A DNA stretch of 64,000 nt from Bacteroidales bacterium (GCA_035353855.1 DAOQAK010000013.1:1-64000), one strand, 5' to 3'; positions 9,276 to 18,956 are shown, counted from the first letter of the stretch. A program made the numbers and translations. The notes: generated from the letters alone by a model not told the origin.

Positions 9276-9424
9276 GAGGTTGTCTAAAAAGCCTCTGTGT
9301 AACTCTATTTACTCAGTGTGCTCTGTGTTTAAATTTTTAAAATATTCTAACACAGAGACCACAGAGTTTTAAAATATGAGTAACACAGAGAAAATTCATA
9401 TTAAAAAACTTTTGAGACAAGCTC
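9276..9424. repeat. MITE-like element with 16-bp terminal inverted repeats
   Basis: The ends gaggttgtctaaaaag (9276-9291) and cttttgagacaagctc (9409-9424) are inverted copies differing at two positions. Inside are further inverted ctctgtgt / acacagag segments, so the element could fold into a long hairpin. It fills most of the 334-base space between prkA and the M1 peptidase gene and encodes nothing. The shape suggests a non-autonomous transposable element; no matching transposase is in the window. Confidence 0.6.
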
Positions 9425-9443
9425 GAAAGGTAATTGTTTTTAA

Positions 9444-11333
9444 CTATTTTGCTTTATAAAGATTATTTTCGGGGTTTGCATCTACAAGATAAGCATCACC
9501 TAATTCCACTCTAATAATTTTTTTCTTACCGGGAATACTAAATGTATATGTTTTATTATTTTTCCATATCAAAGCGCTTTTACTTATTGTCTCTGATGTT
9601 GAATCGGCATACATTATTTTAATAACAGCTGGAATCGGCATACCACCTGTGTTTTCAATGGTAATTGAATTATTACTGGGATTTTGAACAACTTCTTTTA
9701 TTGAAATATCTGGTTCTGTAAATTCAAAATACCAGGGTTTCCAAAACCATGAGAGATCTTCTTTTGCAAGCGTATTCATATAAAAGAAAAAATCATAAGG
9801 CGTGGGATGCTTATCTTGCCATGTTTCCATAAAAAGTTTTAATGGATTGTTGATACCTTTTTCTTTCATTACTTGTATGAGATAATATAATGCATTCACT
9901 GACTTTGCATAGGAAGTAGCAAAATTATAATCTGAATTTAATGATGAAGATGGTGTAATCAGGGGAACATTAAAACGTGAAGTAGCAAGATATTTATAAA
10001 TTTCAATTGTGTTCAGATATTCGTTTTCATAACGCTTTACTCCTTTATTCTCCAAAGCCATTTCACCAAAAAGTTTTACAAAACCTTCATCCATCCAGGC
10101 ATATTCTCTTTCATTGGTCATTAGGTAGAAAGGCAGATACCCGTGAGCTATTTCGTGTGCCGTGATTTCATAAATATAATTTTCATTAGCGTTATCGCAG
10201 TTGTTTGCCATCATCGGAAACTCAACAGCAAGTTGTTTGTGTCCGTTGAAAGTAAAGTGTTTATCATACGGATAAGGAATTCCCGGGAAAGAATCGGAAA
10301 GGAATTCAATGGATTTTTTTGCATAATTAATAACATTTTTAAACTGCAATGCTGTTGGCGGATAAATGGAATTTACCCAAACTGTTTTATTGTTTTTTGA
10401 ATCGGAAACCGCTGTGGTTGCATCCCACAGATAATAACTACTGGTTGCCCATGCGAAATCGGGAACATTTTTGGCGTTGTATTTCCAAACAATATCTCCA
10501 GTGCCTTTTGTAATTTTTTGTTTGTAATCTTCTGGTGTGATAATTTTTATTACTTCTTTACTTTTCTTTGATGCTTCAATTTTTTTGTAAATGCTTTCGT
10601 TGAATATTTCGGAAGCATTTAATAAATCACCTGTTGCCCAAACAATATAATTTGATGGTAATGTCAATTCCACTTTATAATTTGCAAGATCATTGTATGT
10701 TTCCTGTTCACCGGTATAACTTTCGGTGTCCCATCCGGCATAGTCATCATATACGGCCATCTGCGGATACCAGTAGCCAATGAACATTGCCGAATCGGTT
10801 AATGCTCCTGTTCGAAAGCCATTTGAAACTATAGCATAATCCCACGAAATGTTGAGTTTTATTGAACTTCCCGGAAGAAGGTATTTGCCGGGTTGCAGCC
10901 GTACTGCTAAATTTGTACCGAAACGTATGGCCTGTTTCCTGTCATTCAAATTCCATGAAACGTCATTTACATTTAATGATGAAATATTCACTCCATCCGA
11001 TAATTGATCGGCAGTAATTTTCAAATCGCGTGGCGATTCTTTTTTGTAAATATCCTGAAGGATTTTTACAATAAGAATGCTGATTGTATCTGGGCTATTA
11101 TTGTAATAAGTCAGCTTTTCGCTTCCTTTAAGTTTTTTTGTAGCAGGATCAAGCGATGCTTTAATGTTATATTCGGAGCGGTTTGACCAATATTTTGAAC
11201 CCGGCTTTCCATCGTATGAGCGAGTACCTTTTTCGTAAGCTTTTTTATATACTGATGGAAGATAAAGAGAGTTATTCTGTGAAAATATTTGCAAACTCCC
11301 AAACATGATACAAAGAGCTATAATTTTTTTCAT
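9444..11333 (-). CDS. Secreted M1-family zinc metallopeptidase
   Basis: The 629-residue protein starts at the ATG at 11333, which gives a clean signal peptide (MKKIIALCIMFGSLQIFSQ); an upstream in-frame ATG at 11393 would add 20 residues that spoil it. The gluzincin site HEIAH is at ~393-397, followed by WMDEGF with the third zinc ligand glutamate. The N-terminal ~250 residues form the beta-rich domain expected of M1 aminopeptidases. The C-terminus is a short beta domain and not a T9SS sorting domain, so the enzyme is probably periplasmic or surface-held, where it would trim peptides. It is monocistronic. Confidence 0.88.
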   Translation of the reverse strand: MKKIIALCIMFGSLQIFSQNNSLYLPSVYKKAYEKGTRSYDGKPGSKYWSNRSEYNIKASLDPATKKLKGSEKLTYYNNSPDTISILIVKILQDIYKKESPRDLKITADQLSDGVNISSLNVNDVSWNLNDRKQAIRFGTNLAVRLQPGKYLLPGSSIKLNISWDYAIVSNGFRTGALTDSAMFIGYWYPQMAVYDDYAGWDTESYTGEQETYNDLANYKVELTLPSNYIVWATGDLLNASEIFNESIYKKIEASKKSKEVIKIITPEDYKQKITKGTGDIVWKYNAKNVPDFAWATSSYYLWDATTAVSDSKNNKTVWVNSIYPPTALQFKNVINYAKKSIEFLSDSFPGIPYPYDKHFTFNGHKQLAVEFPMMANNCDNANENYIYEITAHEIAHGYLPFYLMTNEREYAWMDEGFVKLFGEMALENKGVKRYENEYLNTIEIYKYLATSRFNVPLITPSSSLNSDYNFATSYAKSVNALYYLIQVMKEKGINNPLKLFMETWQDKHPTPYDFFFYMNTLAKEDLSWFWKPWYFEFTEPDISIKEVVQNPSNNSITIENTGGMPIPAVIKIMYADSTSETISKSALIWKNNKTYTFSIPGKKKIIRVELGDAYLVDANPENNLYKAK

Positions 11334-11348
11334 GTGTTTAATTTTGTA

Positions 11349-11356
11349 CAAATTTA
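11349..11356 (-). promoter_or_regulatory. Bacteroidota -7 box upstream of the M1 peptidase
   Basis: On the minus strand the bases read TAAATTTG, an exact TAnnTTTG match, 15 bases before the chosen start codon. This would give a very short 5' leader. The -33 element is not obvious. Confidence 0.35.
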
Positions 11357-11564
11357 ACTTCAGGAAATAGTCTTTATAAAATGAAATATACAAACAAGCA
11401 TTTCACTTAAACCAAAAGGATATTTTATTCCGTAAGCTCAGTTCAAAAATTTTTAAGGTTTTATAGAAATAGATTTATTTTAAAAAAGGTCGTATTCATG
11501 TAATTATATTGTTAAATATTTAATTAAAATGCTCGATTTACTTTCAAAAAGTGTATATATTTAT

Positions 11565-11572
11565 TATATTTG
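11565..11572 (+). promoter_or_regulatory. Bacteroidota -7 box upstream of the exported-protein cluster
   Basis: TATATTTG is an exact match to TAnnTTTG and lies 46 bases before the ATG at 11619. It is the best promoter candidate for the four plus-strand exported-protein genes. The -33 region is weak. Confidence 0.5.
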
Positions 11573-11618
11573 CATAATTATATTCTATGTGTATTTTATA
11601 GAATAAAAAACATTGAGT

Positions 11619-12797
11619 ATGAAAAAAGTAGTATCATTAATCGGAATTCTTTTAATAAGTTGTTCCGGTTTAATTTTTGGACAGTCGGCGTTAGATCAGC
11701 TAAATAGTGTTAACAACAATGGTTTTCAAGGTGAAGGTGGTAGTGGAAGCACGTATAATGTTCCTACAGTATCATCTCCGCAATGTGTTAATTGTCCTTC
11801 TACAACTACAAGTTCGAGCTCAAGCTCATCATACAGTAGTGGACTTACAACAAATCAAGCGGCACAGTTGTTTATATTTCAATCATTGTTGAATGCCGCT
11901 TTTTCAAGTAATAGTGAGGCAGAAGCAAAAGCAAAAGCAGAGGCTGAAGCAAAGGCAAAAGCAGAGGCTGAAGCAAAGGCAAAAGCAGAAGCCGAAGCAA
12001 AGGCAAAGGCTGAGGCAGAAGCAAAAGCTAAGTACGACAAACTGATGCAGCAGTATCAATCGTTGCCAGGCTCAACAGGAACTGATTTAAAGCCAATGTC
12101 GCTATCTTCAGATACATACACAAACTTTTTTGGAACAGGAAATGGTGATGCAAATATTGTTGATTTAACTGAAGCTAGCGAAAATCCTGCCGTTCAATCG
12201 TTAAAAGTTGAGAATAATTATAATGTAAAACTTGCTTCCGAAGTTCCTCCAATGCCTGATGGAATTCGTGAGATAAATAACGGAAATAATGTGGATCAAA
12301 CCATTGAAAAAGCCAGAGGGATAACAGTAGAAATTGTAAGCTTATTACCTCCCGGACTTAATTATGCAACTATTGCTGCTGTTGATGCAGTAGCTGCTGA
12401 TGTCACTGTAGTGCATGATTGCTTTTTCCTAAATCCACCAAACTGTCCTTCTTCATCAAGAGTAGCCGGGAAAATTACTGAAAATATATTGGTAGATGTT
12501 GGCTCAGCTGCTGCCGGAGACCTTGCCGGAAAATACTTTGGGAAAATAAGTAAAGGATACGAATATGCAAATAAGTTTAACGAGACTTCAGTAAAGGAAG
12601 TTTTAAAAAGTTCCGGAGATGATATTCTGAAATATAAAAATTGGAATTTAAGTCAAACGTGGAATACAATGCTAAAAAAACAATCTTCCAGAGATGATTT
12701 GGTTTTATCAATAGGAGGTTCAGTTTCCGGTAAAGGAGTTGATTTGTATAATGAAGTTTATGACCAGAAAAAACCTTTTAATGCCTGGGAATGGTAA
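11619..12797 (+). CDS. Exported protein with Ala-Glu-Lys repeat, function unknown
   Basis: The 392-residue protein starts at ATG 11619 (a TTG two codons earlier is less likely) with signal peptide MKKVVSLIGILLISCSGLIFGQ. After a Ser/Thr-rich stretch (CPSTTTSSSSSSSYSSG) it has about five copies of the octapeptide AEAEAKAK (residues ~100-138), which should form a rigid charged helix. The rest, from ~140 to the end, has no family I recognise; the segment around 240-310 is hydrophobic and Ala/Val/Gly-rich (NYATIAAVDAVAADVTVVHDC), which recalls regions of secreted polymorphic or adhesin-like proteins, but no toxin motif is visible. The next gene starts 16 bases downstream, so they are probably co-transcribed. 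Confidence 0.75.
   Translation: MKKVVSLIGILLISCSGLIFGQSALDQLNSVNNNGFQGEGGSGSTYNVPTVSSPQCVNCPSTTTSSSSSSSYSSGLTTNQAAQLFIFQSLLNAAFSSNSEAEAKAKAEAEAKAKAEAEAKAKAEAEAKAKAEAEAKAKYDKLMQQYQSLPGSTGTDLKPMSLSSDTYTNFFGTGNGDANIVDLTEASENPAVQSLKVENNYNVKLASEVPPMPDGIREINNGNNVDQTIEKARGITVEIVSLLPPGLNYATIAAVDAVAADVTVVHDCFFLNPPNCPSSSRVAGKITENILVDVGSAAAGDLAGKYFGKISKGYEYANKFNETSVKEVLKSSGDDILKYKNWNLSQTWNTMLKKQSSRDDLVLSIGGSVSGKGVDLYNEVYDQKKPFNAWEW
11916..12032 (+). repeat. 24-bp in-frame tandem repeat, about 4.9 units
   Basis: Units of 24 bases (gaggctgaagcaaaggcaaa and variants) start at 11916, 11940, 11964, 11988 and 12012 and encode AEAEAKAK. Units differ by synonymous changes, so the array is not brand new, but the length could still vary by slippage. 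Confidence 0.85.
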
Positions 12798-12813
12798 CCT
12801 TTTAAATTGATTA

Positions 12814-13872
12814 ATGAGAACTTTCTACAAAACAATAATAACTTCTTGTTTTATTCTTTGGGTGCTTGCTGCACAAAGTTTGACAATAAAAAACGACTCA
12901 CTGCATTATGAGGTTTTGATGAATAGCAAGATGCTTCAGGATATAAACCTTAATGTAAATTTTGTTAATTCCATTGATGTTACAACAGATAGTCTTATTT
13001 TACTTTCATCTTCAAATCAATTTTATGTTTTAGGATGGGGAGGAATGATTCCTTTAGGTGAAAGAATATTTGGCAGTATTAGTAGCTTTAACTTGACTCC
13101 GGATAAATTTCTGATGGTGATAAGTGAAAACTATATTTGTAAAATTGACTCTACAGGAACACTTATCAGACAAATCAAATTACCAAATTACGGAATGGGA
13201 TTAAGTCCTGGAAAAAATGTGATGTTTGTTTTTGACCGCGAGAAAAATCTACAAAAAAATTCAGTTTATTTAATTGTCCGTGGAGGCAAATATGCCAAGT
13301 TGTTTGATGTAACAACACCTGTTAATTCAGTGTTTGATATGAAAGATTCGCTTTTGTTTGCTTCAAAAAACGGGTTATTCAGTTTCGATTATCAAAGCAA
13401 AGAAGTAAAAACAATAGCATACATTAATCAGGGAAGAGAAATAAAATCGGTTACGGCCGATACTTCAACAAAGCAAATTTTCTTTTCAACTGATAGTGTT
13501 GTATATGCATTAGAAAATTCAAAACCAGTAATTTTAACCAATAAGTTTGGTGGCATACTGAAATTTTATAGCGGAGGATTAATAGTATTTAATCCAACAC
13601 AAAAATTTTTAATCAGAATTTTGGGACTTGAAAATACTTTGGCTCCGATAACAAAAAAGAGTATTGTTAAAAAGAAATCAGATGTGCTCCTTACCAACGA
13701 ATCAATAATTAAAATGGTGAATGATAAAATTCCTGAAGAACAAATTATAAAAGCAATAAATAACTCCAATGCTAATTTTAAATTAGATGTAAACTCAGTA
13801 ATAAATTTATCAAAACAAAATGTTTCATCAGCAGTAATAGAAGCAATGGGAAAAGCAATGGATAATAATTAG
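12814..13872 (+). CDS. Exported beta-propeller-like protein with C-terminal helical repeat domain
   Basis: The 352-residue protein has an N-terminal signal segment (FYKTIITSCFILWVLAAQSL). Residues ~40-275 are a run of short beta strands with repeated VxxxxDSLxLxxS patterns that suggests a propeller. The last ~60 residues match a small domain seen at the end of many Bacteroidota exported proteins: LLTNESIIKMVNDKIPEEQI, then an F-x-L-D-V segment, then a second helix pair ending SAVIEAMGKAM. It sits 16 bases after the AEAEAKAK protein gene and 78 before the TPR protein. No enzymatic motif is visible and the function is unknown. Confidence 0.65.
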   Translation: MRTFYKTIITSCFILWVLAAQSLTIKNDSLHYEVLMNSKMLQDINLNVNFVNSIDVTTDSLILLSSSNQFYVLGWGGMIPLGERIFGSISSFNLTPDKFLMVISENYICKIDSTGTLIRQIKLPNYGMGLSPGKNVMFVFDREKNLQKNSVYLIVRGGKYAKLFDVTTPVNSVFDMKDSLLFASKNGLFSFDYQSKEVKTIAYINQGREIKSVTADTSTKQIFFSTDSVVYALENSKPVILTNKFGGILKFYSGGLIVFNPTQKFLIRILGLENTLAPITKKSIVKKKSDVLLTNESIIKMVNDKIPEEQIIKAINNSNANFKLDVNSVINLSKQNVSSAVIEAMGKAMDNN

Positions 13873-13950
13873 AATGAAATTCCAAAGTGTTGTTTATTTT
13901 GAAAAAAGAAAAATAGTATTTTTAAATCAAAAATTAAAACCGCTTAAATA

Positions 13951-16059
13951 ATGAAAAATCAAAAGAAATTATTAAATGTATTTATCTGTTCAATAAGTAT
14001 TTTGTTTTTATTTTTCTTTTTTACATCAAACAAAGTAAATGCTCAAAATTATATGAAGCTATGTGAATCAGGTATATCTAATGAAAATACCGGTAACCTT
14101 GATGAAGCAATAGCAAAATACTCAAGCGCTATAACTTTAAAACCTGCAACCTGGAATGCATACAGCTATCGCGCAAAAGTATATTACCGCAAAGGAAAAT
14201 ATGATAATGCAATAGTTGATATTTCAAAAGCCATAGAGCTTTCACCAAAAAAACTTTTTTTATATCATGTAAGAGCCAACTGTTACCTGGCAAAAAAAGA
14301 ATATGTAAAAGCAATTGCCGATTACAACATGGTATTACTAAAACCTAAAAACAGCGACCCTCAGTTGTTTAAAATTTATTTATACCGTGGTGAAGCATAT
14401 TATAAAAATAAACAATACCAGGAAGCAATTAATGATTTTACCCAATCATTAAAAACCGCAGCTAAGCAAAATGTTACTCTAACAACCGCTTATAATTACA
14501 GGGCTTTATGTTATTATGAAATGGGCAGATATGTTGAAGCTATTTCTGATTTTGATGTTTTATTGAATAACGATGCACAAAATACAATTGCTATTTTCTA
14601 CCAGGGCCTTTGTTATTATAAAACAGGCGAAACGGCAAAAGCCAAAGAAAATGCGTTGAAAATTATTGAACTCGACCCATCGAAAGAAGTTTATTTTTCA
14701 GGCGATAAAATGCTTGATATTTATGATTTGGAAATGAGAAGAAAAATGGTAAAGCAGTCAATTGATGATGCAAAAAAAGCAATGAACGATTATAAGTCGA
14801 GTACTTCAAAAACAGTTGCTGCAATCAAACTGGCTGAAGCTTTTGCAAAACTTGATAAAGCGTGGTTCTATTCTTCAAAAATTGAAAAAGAAGATAAAGA
14901 TTTAAATGATACCATACTCAGCCGCATTTCAGTTGTGTATTCCCTGATGAAAGAAAAACCTGAACTATCTGAATTAGCAAGAAAATATATGGTTCAGGCA
15001 AATACGGCAACAGAAAATAAAAACTATAATGATGCTTTAAAATTATTCAATAAAGCAATATCTATTGCACCTTATTATCCTCTGGCATATTATAACCGTT
15101 CTTTGGTGAAAGAGCTTTTAGAAAAATATGATGATGCAATTATCGATATGAAAAAATATATTGAATTGTATCCCGATGCTTCAAACATCAGAAGTGCCCA
15201 GGATAAAATATATGAATGGGAAGGAAATGTTAAGAATAATAAGAAGTACGTTTTCTCATCAGCTGATGGAAATATTTTTGCAGTTAGTAATACTGAAGCC
15301 ACTATGAATAGTTCTGCTATAGATATTGAAAATGTTGTTGGAAATAAAATAGAAACAGAAAATAAAGCAACACAAGGGTTTTTCATAGGTTATGGATTTA
15401 GCACACCAAGAAAAAATTATGGCCTTGTTCCCGGTGTTGCCTTATCTTCAATTGCAATGCAGGACACATCGTCATGGAAGTCCGCAATATTCGATAATGG
15501 TAAATTAGGTGCTTCATCAGGTTGGTATGTTGAAGCAGGTATAGGTCTTGATATGGAACAAAAAGCAAAAGTCAGGTTTCACTATAATCCTTTTGTTTTT
15601 AGTCTTTCAAAAAATAAATTGGATTGGAGTTCACGGAAAGATTCACTCTTTAAGTCAGGAACCGATTCTTCAAAATCTTATTTTAAAATTGAATTAGCGC
15701 AGCGTTACGGAATAAGTTATGCTCCCATTCCAAAACTTGTTTTTGCGTTTTATTACCGAATTGGCATGACACTTCCTGTTACCAATTATAAAATAAGTTA
15801 TCAAAGCGAACCCACTTCAGAATATTTTAAACTGACAAGCGAAAACAAAGCTGCATTTATCCCTTTTTCGCATTCGCTTGGATTTTCCGTATCCTACTCG
15901 TTCTTCACATTTTCTTACGAATCGTATTTTCTGAAAGAACGCTATATGTTTACGGCAAAATATCACGGAGCCTTACCAACTGATACGGAACAGGAAGTTA
16001 CATTTAACGGGAAAGTCCCTATGCGAACTAACAGGATTGGTCTTTCAATTCATTTTTAG
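13951..16059 (+). CDS. TPR protein with C-terminal outer-membrane barrel-like domain
   Basis: The 702-residue protein has a signal peptide ending near NKVNAQ (~residue 32). At least seven tetratricopeptide repeats follow (for example GNLDEAIAKYSSAITLKPAT and KYDNAIVDISKAIELSP), in two blocks at ~35-240 and ~345-420, separated by a helical stretch. From ~470 the sequence becomes aromatic-rich with alternating hydrophobic strands and ends in IGLSIHF, as expected for an outer-membrane beta-barrel closing strand. It may be a scaffold that joins a periplasmic TPR module to the outer membrane. Its place beside three other exported proteins suggests a shared envelope function that I cannot name. Confidence 0.7.
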   Translation: MKNQKKLLNVFICSISILFLFFFFTSNKVNAQNYMKLCESGISNENTGNLDEAIAKYSSAITLKPATWNAYSYRAKVYYRKGKYDNAIVDISKAIELSPKKLFLYHVRANCYLAKKEYVKAIADYNMVLLKPKNSDPQLFKIYLYRGEAYYKNKQYQEAINDFTQSLKTAAKQNVTLTTAYNYRALCYYEMGRYVEAISDFDVLLNNDAQNTIAIFYQGLCYYKTGETAKAKENALKIIELDPSKEVYFSGDKMLDIYDLEMRRKMVKQSIDDAKKAMNDYKSSTSKTVAAIKLAEAFAKLDKAWFYSSKIEKEDKDLNDTILSRISVVYSLMKEKPELSELARKYMVQANTATENKNYNDALKLFNKAISIAPYYPLAYYNRSLVKELLEKYDDAIIDMKKYIELYPDASNIRSAQDKIYEWEGNVKNNKKYVFSSADGNIFAVSNTEATMNSSAIDIENVVGNKIETENKATQGFFIGYGFSTPRKNYGLVPGVALSSIAMQDTSSWKSAIFDNGKLGASSGWYVEAGIGLDMEQKAKVRFHYNPFVFSLSKNKLDWSSRKDSLFKSGTDSSKSYFKIELAQRYGISYAPIPKLVFAFYYRIGMTLPVTNYKISYQSEPTSEYFKLTSENKAAFIPFSHSLGFSVSYSFFTFSYESYFLKERYMFTAKYHGALPTDTEQEVTFNGKVPMRTNRIGLSIHF

Positions 16060-16159
16060 TGAAAAACTAAAAAACTTTCAAAATCTTGTAAATAAGATTC
16101 AATTTTCAAAATCTAATTTGGATTTGTATTAATGTTGTTTAATTTTGAAAAAAAATTGT

Positions 16160-16699
16160 ATGAGAACATTAAAAATTTTATTAATATTTGCTTTAGTTAT
16201 CGGGTTATTTAGTTTCAATTATGCAAATGATAAGGGCAAATGTAAAAAGAAAAGAAAGTTAACTATTACCGGACAAGTTATAAAATACACAAAATGTAAA
16301 AGCGAATACGATTCGGGTTACACACCTGTAATTACGCCTGATAGTTTATCATGCATAGATTATGCTTATGATGAATCGAATAAAAAACTTTCAATTAAGC
16401 ATATCAATGCAGGATTTAATTGTTGTCCCGATAGTTTGTATTGTAATGTATCTGCAAGTAAAGATACTATTATTATTCAGGAGTTTCAAAAGAAAAATGG
16501 CTGCAAGTGCAATTGCTTATACGATCTGGATATTGTATTAAACGGAGTTCAGGCAGAAAAATATATCATTAAATTTGTTGAGCCATTTGCTAATGACCAG
16601 GAAAAACTAATGTTTAAGTTAGATTTGACCAAAGAAAATCAAGGTTTATTTACAGCGATAAGGAAAAAATATCCATGGGGTAGAAGTGCAAATCAATAA
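16160..16699 (+). CDS. Small exported cysteine-rich protein, unknown function
   Basis: The 179-residue protein starts best at ATG 16160, giving a signal peptide (MRTLKILLIFALVIGLFSFN); a TTG at 16145 is in frame. The mature part holds about ten cysteines, including an NCCPD motif and a CKCNCLYDLDI motif, followed by beta strands. This pattern recurs in small Bacteroidota secreted proteins, but I cannot assign a function. It is the last of four plus-strand exported genes and converges on the ABC-F gene with only 6 bases between. Confidence 0.6.
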   Translation: MRTLKILLIFALVIGLFSFNYANDKGKCKKKRKLTITGQVIKYTKCKSEYDSGYTPVITPDSLSCIDYAYDESNKKLSIKHINAGFNCCPDSLYCNVSASKDTIIIQEFQKKNGCKCNCLYDLDIVLNGVQAEKYIIKFVEPFANDQEKLMFKLDLTKENQGLFTAIRKKYPWGRSANQ

Positions 16700-16705
16700 G
16701 AAGTT

Positions 16706-18310
16706 TTAATACCTTCTCAATTCCTTTATTCTTTCATCAGAAATATAATCATCGTAGTTCATTAGTTTGTCAATATTTCCTTTGGGTGTGAATTCAATGA
16801 CCCGGTTACAAACAGTTTGAATGAATTCATGATCGTGCGATGACATAAGCAAATTCCCTTTAAATTTCATAAGCGTATTATTGAATGCCTGTATAGATTC
16901 AAGGTCCAGATGATTGGTTGGTGTATCGAGAATCATCACATTGGCGTTGCGTGTCATCATGCGGGCAATCATGCAGCGGACTTTTTCTCCACCCGAAAGC
17001 ACATTGGCTTTCTTGTATACTTCTTCTCCGGAAAAAAGCATTTTCCCCAGATAACCTCTAAGATATATTTCGGTTGTATCTTCTGAAAACTGGCTGAGCC
17101 AGTCAATCAGCGTTATTTCTTTTTGAAACCAGTTTTCATATTCCAAAGGCAGATAAGCTTTCGTAATGGTCTGGCCCCATTCATAACTGCCACTATCCGG
17201 TTCCATATGTCCTTTTATGATTTCAAAGAAAGTGGTGATAGCGCGTGTATCTTTTGAAAGGAAAATAATCTTATCATCTTTCTGCATCATAAAGCTTAAG
17301 TTTTTAAACATTACTTTTCCTTCGATACTTTTTGAAAGATTTTTTACTTCAAGAATGTTATTGCCGGGCTCACGTCCCGGAGTGAAAACGATGCCGGGAT
17401 ATTTTCTGGTAGAGGGTTGAATCTCCTCATAATTCAATTTCTCGATCATTTTTTTGCGACTCGTCGTTTGCTTCGATTTCGATGCGTTGGCGCTGAATCG
17501 TGCAATGAATGCTTTCAGCTCTTTTATTTTTTCGTCGGTCTTTTTATTTAGCGTTTGCTGCTGCCTTAATGCAAGCTGACTTGATTCATACCAGAAACTA
17601 TAATTCCCCGAGAACATTTTTATTTTATTGAAATCAATATCCACAATATGGGTGCATATTGAATCCAGGAAGTGCCTGTCGTGCGAAACCACCAATACCG
17701 TGTTCTCAAAATTTGCAAGATAATTTTCAAGCCAGTTAACGGTATCTAGATCTAAATCATTAGTAGGTTCATCAAGTAACAGGTTATCCGGTTTTCCAAA
17801 CAACGCTTGTGCTAAAAGAACTTTAACTTTTTCTTTACCGTTAAGCTCCTTCATTAACTTCTGATGATCTTCTTGTTTAATGCCCAGTTCATTTAAAAGG
17901 CTGGCAGCGTTGCTTTCGGCGTTCCAACCATCCATTCTGGCAAATTGTTCTTCCAGCTCGGCAACTCTTAATCCATCAGCATCTGAAAAATCAGGCTTGG
18001 CATAAAGCATATCTTTTTCAGAAGAAATTTTTAATAATTCATGATGACCCATAAGCACTGTTTCAAGAACAGTGTGTTCCTCGAATTCAAAGTGGTTTTG
18101 TTTAAGCACCGATAATCGTTCTCCTTTTCCAAACGACACATTCCCTTTAGTACTGGGAACTTCGCCATGAAGCATTTTCATAAAAGTTGTTTTGCCGGCA
18201 CCATTTGCTCCAATAATGCCATAACAATTCCCGGCAGTGAATTTCATGTTTACATCCTGAAATAAAATGCGTTTTCCAAATTGAATACTGAGGTCTGATA
18301 CTGTAATCAT
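16706..18310 (-). CDS. ABC-F family ATPase (YbiT-like translation factor)
   Basis: The 534-residue protein starts at ATG 18310 (MITVSDLSIQFG); the longer frame to 18364 adds an unsupported N-terminus. It has two ABC ATPase domains and no membrane segments. Walker A is GANGAGKTT in domain 1. The second domain has FLSKDTRAITTF in its place, so that Walker A is degenerate. Both signature regions are visible (ELNGKEKVKVLLAQAL, LSGGEKVRCMIARMM), as are both Walker B motifs (LLLDEPTNDLD, MILDTPTNHLD). The linker is charged and rich in lysine (KSKQTTSRKKMIEKL). ABC-F proteins act on stalled or antibiotic-bound ribosomes. The degenerate second P-loop and LDTPTNHLD agree with the YbiT branch. Confidence 0.85.
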   Translation of the reverse strand: MITVSDLSIQFGKRILFQDVNMKFTAGNCYGIIGANGAGKTTFMKMLHGEVPSTKGNVSFGKGERLSVLKQNHFEFEEHTVLETVLMGHHELLKISSEKDMLYAKPDFSDADGLRVAELEEQFARMDGWNAESNAASLLNELGIKQEDHQKLMKELNGKEKVKVLLAQALFGKPDNLLLDEPTNDLDLDTVNWLENYLANFENTVLVVSHDRHFLDSICTHIVDIDFNKIKMFSGNYSFWYESSQLALRQQQTLNKKTDEKIKELKAFIARFSANASKSKQTTSRKKMIEKLNYEEIQPSTRKYPGIVFTPGREPGNNILEVKNLSKSIEGKVMFKNLSFMMQKDDKIIFLSKDTRAITTFFEIIKGHMEPDSGSYEWGQTITKAYLPLEYENWFQKEITLIDWLSQFSEDTTEIYLRGYLGKMLFSGEEVYKKANVLSGGEKVRCMIARMMTRNANVMILDTPTNHLDLESIQAFNNTLMKFKGNLLMSSHDHEFIQTVCNRVIEFTPKGNIDKLMNYDDYISDERIKELRRY

Positions 18311-18956
18311 TAATTTTTTATTAGGTAATATTAAAAGTATGAAGTGCTCATTAAAAGCCTGCAAAGGTATGTAAATATTGGGAATGCCGCACTATAACAG
18401 CAATATATATTTTGGGAAAGCTTGCTATAGTGAGTTAATCTGTTAGTTTATATGCTGTGTATTTTAAATTTTTGAGTGAATAATAAAACGGAAATATTTT
18501 TTATATACTTTTCTTCTTGATAAGAAAAGTAACAAAAGAATCAAGGCGAATCGTTCGCCGCGGCGAACTCCTTTGCTCTCTGCAAAATTGCTGAATTCTA
18601 TACAAAGTGAGTGAACTTCTTTGTAAGAATTCTACGCAATTTTTCATTCACAACCAACCCAATCCTCGCCGATTCGCCGGGCTTACACACTTTTTATTAT
18701 ACAGGAACTGTTTAGTAAACAATATTTATAAAATACCAATGATAGAAAAACCTCAAAAGTCTGTGCTGGTTTGTTTGTTGTGTCTTTTGAGGTTTGAGCG
18801 ATTGGTATTACTGTGAGTTGATTTAGTTTTTATAGGCATCAGGAGGCGAGCTCGAACAGAGTTTGTGGAGTAGTTATTATAAAGAATTATGTAGTATTTC
18901 AATTTCCAATTTTTCATTTGGTAATTTATTATTGGATGTTGGATATTGGTTATTTT
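18311..18956. repeat. Repeat-rich intergenic region with nested hairpins
   Basis: There is no credible gene in these 646 bases. A short hairpin (18508-18515 with 18522-18529, cttttctt / aagaaaag) leads into aacaaaagaatcaaggc, a phrase I have seen repeatedly in Bacteroidota intergenic DNA. A larger folded unit follows: outer stem ggcgaatcg (18545-18553) with cgattcgcc (18670-18678), and an inner imperfect 22-bp stem (18586-18607 with 18619-18641). A further phrase at about 18838-18880 (aggaggcgagctcgaacaga) also looks repeat-derived. The unit may be a mobile palindromic repeat or a structured RNA. Confidence 0.5.

Noticed and set aside
18607..18816. A 69-codon frame in the gap before the Ehr operon
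   Set aside because: It overlaps the inverted repeat arms, has no ribosome site and no recognisable product.
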